A stretch of DNA of 64,000 bases, from assembly GCA_045533195.1 (NCBI GenBank), contig JAZSHI010000032.1, positions 1-64,000 on the forward strand. Direction: 5' to 3'. How positions within the stretch are numbered: position 1 is the first letter of the stretch; each line of letters begins with the position of its first letter. The translations under genes were made by a program, and so were the position numbers. Positions 16,326 to 23,218 of the stretch are shown here, one piece after another. The DNA comes from SIG607 sp045533195. Lineage in GTDB: Bacteria > Bacillota > Clostridia > Oscillospirales > Acutalibacteraceae. Below the pieces are notes generated by a model. That model was given only the letters and a program-made list of their open reading frames with translations. It was not told where the DNA came from and did no database searches.

Positions 16326-19304
16326 TCAACTATATTCAGCGATTTTACGCTCAATTTCATTATTAGCCTCAAGATTCCATCTGGTTAAAGCATCTTTAGG
16401 AGTGCTCTCGCTATTGATAACATTCCAATAAGCCTGGTCAACGGAACGAGATACATAATAACTACCGGGAACTTCCGGAACTTCTACAATCCACTCACGC
16501 TGATTAAGAAGTATTTCGAGGTCGCCACGTTCCCAAGACATCATTTCGAATGCTTCAAGGTTAGCCGTAGTAACACGGGAAATAGTACCGATAATAGACT
16601 CAACGTTGGTGTTATATCTGGACTGAGTATCAGCAGAGGTCCACCATTTAATGAATGTCCATGCTTCTACAGGATTCTCGGATGTTTCAAGTATTGAGCA
16701 ACCGGTACCGGAACCGGAAATAGTACGATTAATAGTACCATCCTCAGCTTTAACACCGGGAATAAGAGCTATGCTCCAACGTCCTGTAATTTCAGGAGCA
16801 GCTTCAGCAAATGTTGTGTACTGAGTATATGCCATAATACCGATAGGAATAGTACCAACTCTGAAACGGTTATAGAAACTTGCTTCGGTAGGAATCTTGT
16901 ACTTAGTGTACATATCGGTCCAGTAGCTAAAGGCTTTAAGAGCTGTGGGAGAATCAAGCATACAGCGATTTCTTTCAGCGTTATAAAGATTTCCTTCTTC
17001 ACCGTGCTGCATAAGGACAGAACAGAAAAGATTAAGACCACCAACACCGGTGTTTACAGTAGCTGCGCTTGTAATCTTGGTATAGGGCAAATATGAATTC
17101 ATATTATTACGCTGAAGTACAGCGGTAACAGCAAGGAATTCATCCCAGGTCTGCGGAACTTCAAGACCGAGCTGTTCAAAAATATCATGACGATAGAACA
17201 TTATGTAGAAGGACTGCTGGTCAGGCAAAGCATAAAGACCGCCATTGTATTCATACGGAATTGCAGCGCTGTCGCCAAATCTATCCATAACCTCATCAAA
17301 TGTTTCGTATTCTTCAGTATCCTCATGATTTTTATCAAGTTCTTTGAACTCATTCAAATCAACAAGGGCACCACGAAGCGCAAGGTTAACAGGTTGTGAA
17401 CGCGCCATATGTAATGAAAGGTCAGGTGCGTTACCCGAAAGCATACCTTTAATAATATCTGCATTAACAAGCTCAAGGTTAACACTTACAGAATATCCTA
17501 ATTCTTTTTCAGCATAAGGAACAAAAGACTCGTTTATAAGATTATTAAGTACCTGAGCCTGATCACGTCCCCAGTTTACCCAAATCTTAATAGTCTTGCT
17601 GCCTTCTTTGGATACGGAAACACGACTATAAGCTTCATCGAAGGAAGCGAAGAAACGCTTTGCACCAAAAGCAATGTTTTTGAAGAAACCTGACTCCTTA
17701 AAGTTGAACTCAGAACCCGAGGTTATAAACTGAATTCTATCGATGCAAAGAGGCATTTTCTGCATTTCATATAACCAAGAACTAAGAGTGGTGTACTGAT
17801 TATAGAAATCGCCGATATAAAGATGTGACTGATACTTATCTTCACGCATTGAATCAAGAACACGAGCCATATTGTTTATAGCTGCAATATAACTACTTCC
17901 GCTTTCGCCGGAAAGTGCTTCCATCTCATCAACAAGTGCACGAAGTTCATCAGAGAACTTTTGTAAACGCTCATTAAACTGAGGAACGGTTCTGAATAGT
18001 TCGTAGTCACGGTTTCTATCAGGAGATTCACTGGTAATCATAACTACTTCAATATAGAAAGAACCGATTTCAGAAGTAATGGTTTTTAATTTATAATATG
18101 AGGGGGCAAGATTACCCATAGTTCCTGCAAGAGAAATTTCATGGGTGCCTTTGGTAAGATAAAAATCATAAAGTCCGTTTTCATTACCGAACTTAAGGTT
18201 CTGCCAACCTGTATCATAGTTAAACTGAACATTTGTACACTCTTCAAAAGGAGTTACACCGTCAACCTTAAGATGACGATAAGAGAAACCGTTAACAACC
18301 TGATCCTGTTTAAATGTAATACCAAGATTGTAAAGGCCATCTTCGGGAACTTCGATAGTCCAAGTTATTTCTTCGTTAGGTAATGCCCAGTTAGCGCCGC
18401 CTATGTAGTTAAGCTGTGAAATAGTAGCGCTGGAAGGAGTTACAAGGTTAGAAGAGTTATCGGCATAAGGTACAAGTGAACGTGTGCTCTTGATACTTGC
18501 TCTTTCACCTTCAACAACAATGGGAGCAACCGAAACACTCTTATAACCCTTTGCCGCATACTCCTTAGAAACTTCCGCATAGGTAAGCACATTAGACTCA
18601 GGAATTGTTAATGCTACATTGGCAATAACAAGAGACTCGGAATTATTATTAACAACCGTAACGGTATGCTTACCCTTAGAGAACTTAAATTCCATAGGAT
18701 AAACAGATGCGCCCGAAACATCAAATAAAGCTTTTTTCACAAAACCTTCATATGAAGTCTGTTCAGGAGCGAACTGGTTACCGATATCATCAACACGGAA
18801 ATCAGCAGCATCAGTCCATATACGCGGAAGTTCAAGACCGTCAGCACCGTAGAACGGATATTCTCCGTCAATTTTAATGCCAAGATCAAGATCGCGTTCG
18901 GAAGAATCAAGTAATGCATACTCGAATTTAACGTTGTAAACAGCATCTTCGGGAATATCAAAGGTATAGGTTACGCTACCCTTCGCACTTTCCCAGAGAA
19001 GTACATCTGTTTTACCAAACTTCTCCCCTACCTCAACTTCACTTCCGTCTTCAGAAGTATAGTTAACAGCAGGTATCACGATATCTTCTTTAGCAACAGG
19101 TGTATCAGCGTTGGAATTCTTATACATAGTATAATCGAAATCTGTACCGGTAGATACAACAGGCTCCAAAGAAGAATCGGGAGCGACTGCAACAGCTTCA
19201 TTATCGTTCTCATCAGGAGCCGCCATTACAGAAACAGAAGCAACCGAGAAGAGCATAACTAATGCTAACAGCCAAGCTAACATACGTAGTGATTTCTTTT
19301 TCAT
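16326..19304 (-). CDS. Extracellular solute-binding protein fused to two sugar-binding-like domains
   Basis: This 992-residue secreted protein has a Sec signal peptide ending VMA at residue 28 with no lipobox cysteine. Two beta-sandwich modules follow at about 60-235 and 265-400. Both have the shape of galactose-binding/CBM-like domains (VTYTFDIPEDAVYNVKFEY and ITWTIEVPEDGLYNLGITF are equivalent strands). A helical stretch covers 425-560. The C-terminal 420 residues are a family 1 solute-binding protein, with TIKIWVNWGRD, NAPDLSLHMARSQ, IPYEYNGGLYALP and PQTWDEFLAV. It presumably captures an oligosaccharide for the two permeases just downstream. How it stays at the surface without a lipid anchor is unclear. 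GAGGGTGG precedes the ATG. Confidence 0.87.
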   Translation of the reverse strand: MKKKSLRMLAWLLALVMLFSVASVSVMAAPDENDNEAVAVAPDSSLEPVVSTGTDFDYTMYKNSNADTPVAKEDIVIPAVNYTSEDGSEVEVGEKFGKTDVLLWESAKGSVTYTFDIPEDAVYNVKFEYALLDSSERDLDLGIKIDGEYPFYGADGLELPRIWTDAADFRVDDIGNQFAPEQTSYEGFVKKALFDVSGASVYPMEFKFSKGKHTVTVVNNNSESLVIANVALTIPESNVLTYAEVSKEYAAKGYKSVSVAPIVVEGERASIKSTRSLVPYADNSSNLVTPSSATISQLNYIGGANWALPNEEITWTIEVPEDGLYNLGITFKQDQVVNGFSYRHLKVDGVTPFEECTNVQFNYDTGWQNLKFGNENGLYDFYLTKGTHEISLAGTMGNLAPSYYKLKTITSEIGSFYIEVVMITSESPDRNRDYELFRTVPQFNERLQKFSDELRALVDEMEALSGESGSSYIAAINNMARVLDSMREDKYQSHLYIGDFYNQYTTLSSWLYEMQKMPLCIDRIQFITSGSEFNFKESGFFKNIAFGAKRFFASFDEAYSRVSVSKEGSKTIKIWVNWGRDQAQVLNNLINESFVPYAEKELGYSVSVNLELVNADIIKGMLSGNAPDLSLHMARSQPVNLALRGALVDLNEFKELDKNHEDTEEYETFDEVMDRFGDSAAIPYEYNGGLYALPDQQSFYIMFYRHDIFEQLGLEVPQTWDEFLAVTAVLQRNNMNSYLPYTKITSAATVNTGVGGLNLFCSVLMQHGEEGNLYNAERNRCMLDSPTALKAFSYWTDMYTKYKIPTEASFYNRFRVGTIPIGIMAYTQYTTFAEAAPEITGRWSIALIPGVKAEDGTINRTISGSGTGCSILETSENPVEAWTFIKWWTSADTQSRYNTNVESIIGTISRVTTANLEAFEMMSWERGDLEILLNQREWIVEVPEVPGSYYVSRSVDQAYWNVINSESTPKDALTRWNLEANNEIERKIAEYS

Positions 19305-19371
19305 TTTGCCACCCTCGTTTTTAGATTTAATATCAATACAGTATAAACTGCAAATATTACTAATTTAAAAT

Positions 19372-19869
19372 TTAAACCGGATCGGTCCAAACGTTAGGAT
19401 CGTTATAATCAATGCTACCGCCATTGCCCGAATTATCGTTGTTGTTACTATTGTTGTTACTGTTATTATTGTTACTGTTATTATTGTTACTGCTATTGTT
19501 GTTACTGTTATTGTTGTTGTTATTGTTGTTGTTATTGTTGTTACTGTTATTATCGTTACTGTTGTTATCGTTACTGTTGTCACTATTATTACTGTTGTTA
19601 TTGTTATTGCCATCGCTACTAACAGATGAATCGTCGGATGACGAACTGTCGGATGAGCCGAAAATATCAGAAATATCAAGATGTGCTTCATCACCGTTAT
19701 CGCCATTATCAGTAGCGCCGGTTATAACAGATAGAGTCTCTTTACTATCTGAGGAAGCATTGTCAGAACCTGAATTGTCAAGACCTTTTTTTCCTTTACA
19801 AGCAGTTAAAGAAAAAATTAAAAGTAAAGAAATAACGAAAATAATACCGATTTTAAATAAAAAACGCAT
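19372..19869 (-). CDS. Asn/Ser-repeat lipoprotein
   Basis: This 165-residue lipoprotein has a short signal sequence and lipobox LTAC at residues 21-24. After an acidic Ser/Asp-rich stretch, about residues 88-148 are almost entirely Asn with interspersed Ser and Asp, built from AAC/AAT codons. The DNA is correspondingly a TTA/TTG/GTT-rich trinucleotide tract at about 19425-19610. A short tail ends YNDPNVWTDPV. No domain is recognisable. It could be a flexible surface tether or spacer. It is the first gene after the putative promoter of the sugar operon, with no terminator before the binding protein. The repeat length may vary by slippage. Confidence 0.7.
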   Translation of the reverse strand: MRFLFKIGIIFVISLLLIFSLTACKGKKGLDNSGSDNASSDSKETLSVITGATDNGDNGDEAHLDISDIFGSSDSSSSDDSSVSSDGNNNNNSNNSDNSNDNNSNDNNSNNNNNNNNNNNNSNNNSSNNNNSNNNNSNNNSNNNDNSGNGGSIDYNDPNVWTDPV

Positions 19870-19920
19870 AATATCGCTCCGTTTAATAAAAATGTCAACA
19901 TATCAGCAAGAAAATTGTCG

Positions 19921-19950
19921 ATTTTAACAAAAAAAATCGCAAAAAGGCAA
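19921..19950 (-). promoter_or_regulatory. Candidate promoter of the sugar-transport operon
   Basis: On the minus strand, TTGCCT (19945-19950) and TAAAAT (19921-19926) are 18 nt apart. The predicted start is about 45 nt before the lipoprotein ATG. Weak spacing and imperfect boxes suit a promoter that needs an activator. Confidence 0.5.
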
Positions 19951-19995
19951 AATAAACCCAATAATGCAGAATAGTTCTTTTATAGAATACTATGT

Positions 19996-20036
19996 TTTAT
20001 GAAATAAATCTACAAATATATACTGAATTTCATAAA
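19996..20036. promoter_or_regulatory. Inverted repeat, possible operator
   Basis: TTTATGAAAT at 19996-20005 and its exact complement ATTTCATAAA at 20027-20036 are centred 31 bp apart, close to three helical turns. It lies between the two divergent promoters, about 50 bp upstream of the -35 box of each, where an AraC-type protein would be expected to bind. Chance is possible in such AT-rich DNA. Confidence 0.4.
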
Positions 20037-20083
20037 CTATCTTACGAATTTTAAATTTAAATTTGTAGCATTTGTGAATTTAA

Positions 20084-20112
20084 TTGACATTTTATCAAAC
20101 GAATAGTATAAT
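20084..20112 (+). promoter_or_regulatory. Consensus sigma-A promoter of the AraC regulator
   Basis: TTGACA (20084-20089) and TATAAT (20107-20112) match the sigma-A consensus perfectly with a 17-nt spacer. The predicted start near 20119 gives a 5' leader of about 120 nt before the AraC-type gene. Confidence 0.9.
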
Positions 20113-20241
20113 TTTAATGGAATTTGATGTAAATATTGCACAATAGCAACACAAAAATCACCAAATCTAATGTGTAATGAATCATAAAATATTTTAAAAT
20201 TCTAATATTCATACAATTTTTTCTATAAATCAGGAGATTTT

Positions 20242-21150
20242 ATGTATCCATTTAAAGTAATCGACGAATTTATTTACAACAAAAAAAAGGATATTGCCCT
20301 AAAACTTATTAGTAAAACTATTTTTACGGGTGACAATATATATAATGTAAGTAAGTACCCTTATTTTGAGGTGTGGTTACTTCAGTCACCGCATTGTAAC
20401 ATAATATTTACGGATAATAAATTCGAGCTCTTTGAAGGCGATGTTCTTGTTTTCTCAGAAAACGACGGCAAAGATATAATCGCTTCAGACAGCAATGCTG
20501 TTTTTTTAGTCCTACAGATAGACTCTTCCGCCTTCACCGAAATATTGCCGTACAATTCACTATTAGATGAGTATAATTTCTTCCAGAGTCACTCGCGTCA
20601 CTTTAAAAACAAAATCCCCGCTGTTAATCCTGCAGCAAAAATTATAAAAGACCTATTTTACAAAATGATAGATGCATTTTCCGTAAAACGTCAGGGCTAC
20701 GAAATTGAAGTACTGCAACTGAGTCTGGATATACTCTTAACTATTGCTCACGAAACAAACTATCATACAAGCAGTGAAAACTTCAACTCAGCTTCTTTAT
20801 TCTCAAAAACACACAAATCCTTAAAAAAGGCAATCGACTACATCGACTCTCACCTAAGCGAAGAATTATCTCTTGAAAAAATTTCTTCAATAGCTGAACT
20901 CAGTCCTAACTATTTTTCTAATATATTCCGTGAACAGACAGGTGTTAAACTGTGGGATTACATAGGTGAAAAACGCATAGTTTTAGCAACGCAGTTACTT
21001 ATTGAATATCCTAACGATTCAATTATTTCGGTAGCTTTAAAATGCGGATTTAATAATTGTCCTAATTTCAATCGCGCTTTCAAGAAATTCACAGGACAAA
21101 CTCCAAAGAAATATAAAACATCTATGCTAAGACAGGAGGAAAACTTGTGA
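20242..21150 (+). CDS. AraC-family transcriptional regulator
   Basis: This 302-residue regulator has a variable N-terminal half, likely a cupin-type ligand-binding domain (FEVWLLQSPHCNIIFT, FELFEGDVLVFSENDG). The C-terminal 100 residues are a standard AraC double helix-turn-helix: LSLEKISSIAELSPNYFSNI, FREQTGVKLWDYI and SVALKCGFNNCPNFNRAFKK ending FTGQTPKKYK. Members of this group usually activate sugar-utilisation genes. It is divergent from the ABC/DUF5696 operon, which is its likely target. AGGAG lies 5 nt upstream of ATG. Its stop overlaps the ligase start, so the two are translationally coupled. Confidence 0.92.
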   Translation: MYPFKVIDEFIYNKKKDIALKLISKTIFTGDNIYNVSKYPYFEVWLLQSPHCNIIFTDNKFELFEGDVLVFSENDGKDIIASDSNAVFLVLQIDSSAFTEILPYNSLLDEYNFFQSHSRHFKNKIPAVNPAAKIIKDLFYKMIDAFSVKRQGYEIEVLQLSLDILLTIAHETNYHTSSENFNSASLFSKTHKSLKKAIDYIDSHLSEELSLEKISSIAELSPNYFSNIFREQTGVKLWDYIGEKRIVLATQLLIEYPNDSIISVALKCGFNNCPNFNRAFKKFTGQTPKKYKTSMLRQEENL

Positions 21151-23138
21151 TGAACGATGAAAAATCAACGCGCATTCGATATCTGGTTGAATATCTGAAT
21201 AAATGTGCAGATGAATATTACAATAAAAATTCCCCCTCTATTTCCGATGCGCAGTATGATGCGCTTTTCGATGAGCTTACAGCCCTTGAAAATGAAACGG
21301 GAATAATTCTTACCACTTCCCCCACTCAAAAGGTCGGCGCCGAAGTTTTAAGTGAACTTCCTAAGGTTATTCACAACATTCCTCTTTTAAGTCTTGCAAA
21401 AACAAAATCAGCCGATGATATTAAGGATATGCTTAATAAAAGCGACGGCTATCTTGCGCTTAAAATCGATGGACTCACCGTTGAGCTGTTATTCGAAAAT
21501 GGCATTTTAACAGAAGCCTCTACCCGCGGTGACGGAACCGAGGGTGAACTTATAACACACAATGCAAAAGTATTTAAGGATATTCCCCGTGTAATTCCAT
21601 TTAAAGAAAAGCTCAGAATCACAGGCGAAGCTTATATTGATATTGAAACCTTTAATTCAATTAATGAAAAAATCGAAAATGATGAAGACAAATATTCGAC
21701 TCCGCGCAATTTAGCGTCAGGCTCGGTTCGTCAGTTGGATTCTGCCATTTGTAAAGAGCGTGAAGTTTGTTTTATGCCCTTTAACGTTTTGGAAGGAATG
21801 GACAACATAGTTTCAAGAACTGAAAGACTCAACACACTTTCTTTCTATGGGTTTTCCCGCATCCCTTCCTTCAATTTAAAGATTGATGATTCAACTCAAA
21901 CTATAGAAGAAAATATTTCAAGACTGAAAAATACAGCTTTAAAAAAAGGCCTTCCCATTGACGGAATTGTTTTCTTTTATAATGATGCTGTATTTTCATC
22001 CTCCCTTGGCAGAACCGCCCACCATTTCCGTGATGGTATTGCTTATAAATTCGGAGATCCTCATTTTGAAACCAAGTTAAAAGAAATACAGTGGAACATT
22101 TCAAGAACAGGTCAGTTAACCCCTGTCGCAATATTTAATCCCGTTGAAATTGATAATACAATTGTTGAACGAGCTTCTCTTCACAATATGACTTTTGTTA
22201 AAGACTTGAAACTGAAAATCGGCGACTCTATTATGGTTTCAAAACGAAATATGATAATTCCTCACGTAGAGAAAAACCTAAGCATTAATAACAATCAGGA
22301 ATACACGCTTGACTTCCCCACTGTTTGTCCGGTTTGCAGTCAAAATACTCAAATACAAACAACCCAAAACAGTGACCGCGTTATCGAAGTGCTTTACTGT
22401 AAAAATCCATATTGTGCAGGAAAGAACATTAAAAAATTTACACACTTTGTAAGTAAACAAGCCCTTAATATCGACGGTCTTTCCGAACAGACTGTAGAAA
22501 AATTCATTAAAAACGGATGGCTGACTAAAGTAAGCGATATTTTCTCTTTAGATAAATTCAAAGATGAAATAATGTCGCTTGAAGGCTTCGGTGAAAAGTC
22601 ATATAACAATTTAATAGTTGCTATTGAAAATGCAAAAACCACTTCCCTATCAAATCTGTTAGTTGCAATGAATATTGATTTGATAGGAAAAAGCGGTGCT
22701 AAGCTTATTGAAGAATATTTCGGCGGTGAAGCCGATAAGCTGCTGAGTGAAATAGATAACGGCTTTGATTTTACCGCTATTGACGGTTTCGGTGAAATTA
22801 TGAGCAACAGTATAATAGAGTGGTTTAAAAATAGTGAAAACAGAAACGAATTTTTAAATGTACTCGCACATCTAACCCTTAAAAAACCCGAAAACAAAAT
22901 AAATACCCAGTCAAAATTCTTTGGTAAAAAAATAGTTATTACAGGCACCTTTGAAAGCTTTACAAGAGACGAGCTCAGCGAAAAGCTCACCAGCCTCGGC
23001 GCAAAGGTTTCCGGCTCGGTATCTAGCAAAACCGACTTCCTTCTCTGTGGTGAGAGTGCCGGCAGTAAGCTTGATAAAGCAAAAGCATTGTCAGTTACAA
23101 TACTGAATGAAAAAGAAATTATAAAAGAAATTCAGTAG
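21150..23138 (+). CDS. ligA: Divergent NAD-dependent DNA ligase (LigA type)
   Basis: This ligase of 662 residues has the full bacterial domain order. The Ia domain holds SISDAQYDAL, the adenylation domain LKIDGL with nucleophile Lys at about 105 and STRGDGTEGE, and then come an OB fold, a Cys4 zinc site (Cys near 393, 396, 417, 422), HhH repeats and a C-terminal BRCT domain (about 587-662). It seals nicks using NAD. It departs from standard LigA: the usual ExKxDG has Ala before the lysine pair, and the conserved motif IV lysine (DGVVIK) is replaced by Phe (DGIVFF). It may be a second, specialised LigA. GTG 21147 is an alternative start, and AGGAGGA lies upstream. Confidence 0.88.
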   Translation: MNDEKSTRIRYLVEYLNKCADEYYNKNSPSISDAQYDALFDELTALENETGIILTTSPTQKVGAEVLSELPKVIHNIPLLSLAKTKSADDIKDMLNKSDGYLALKIDGLTVELLFENGILTEASTRGDGTEGELITHNAKVFKDIPRVIPFKEKLRITGEAYIDIETFNSINEKIENDEDKYSTPRNLASGSVRQLDSAICKEREVCFMPFNVLEGMDNIVSRTERLNTLSFYGFSRIPSFNLKIDDSTQTIEENISRLKNTALKKGLPIDGIVFFYNDAVFSSSLGRTAHHFRDGIAYKFGDPHFETKLKEIQWNISRTGQLTPVAIFNPVEIDNTIVERASLHNMTFVKDLKLKIGDSIMVSKRNMIIPHVEKNLSINNNQEYTLDFPTVCPVCSQNTQIQTTQNSDRVIEVLYCKNPYCAGKNIKKFTHFVSKQALNIDGLSEQTVEKFIKNGWLTKVSDIFSLDKFKDEIMSLEGFGEKSYNNLIVAIENAKTTSLSNLLVAMNIDLIGKSGAKLIEEYFGGEADKLLSEIDNGFDFTAIDGFGEIMSNSIIEWFKNSENRNEFLNVLAHLTLKKPENKINTQSKFFGKKIVITGTFESFTRDELSEKLTSLGAKVSGSVSSKTDFLLCGESAGSKLDKAKALSVTILNEKEIIKEIQ

Positions 23139-23185
23139 GACTAGGATCTAGGAGCTAGGGGGATACCTTATTCTACTCATACTCC

Positions 23186-23218
23186 AAAAAAACGGACTCA
23201 TTTCGAGTCCGTTTTTTT
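23186..23218. terminator. Bidirectional terminator between ligA and the dockerin gene
   Basis: A 9-bp GC-containing stem (AACGGACTC / GAGTCCGTT) is flanked by seven As on one side and seven Ts on the other, so it works in both directions. It overlaps the stop codon of the convergent dockerin gene. Confidence 0.9.

Larger units (their letters stand above)
19870..20241. promoter_or_regulatory. Divergent control region between sugar operon and AraC regulator
   Basis: This 372-bp gene-free, AT-rich stretch separates two divergent transcription units. It holds one candidate promoter toward each side and a 10-bp inverted repeat, listed separately. No riboswitch, small ORF or transposon end was seen. 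Confidence 0.75.

Noticed and set aside
19365..19706. Minus-strand frame rich in Thr/Ile/Val in the same repeat
   Set aside because: It is the shifted frame of the same trinucleotide tract and has no start site or domain.
19412..19927. Plus-strand frame of 171 codons with a long poly-leucine run
   Set aside because: It is the antisense of the Asn-repeat lipoprotein. TTA/TTG/GTT codons give leucine on that strand, there is no ribosome site, and the real gene has a signal sequence and lipobox.
22394..23029. Minus-strand frame of 211 codons inside ligA
   Set aside because: It is an antisense frame rich in Ser, Leu and Phe over the zinc-finger to BRCT part of ligA. No start site or family match.
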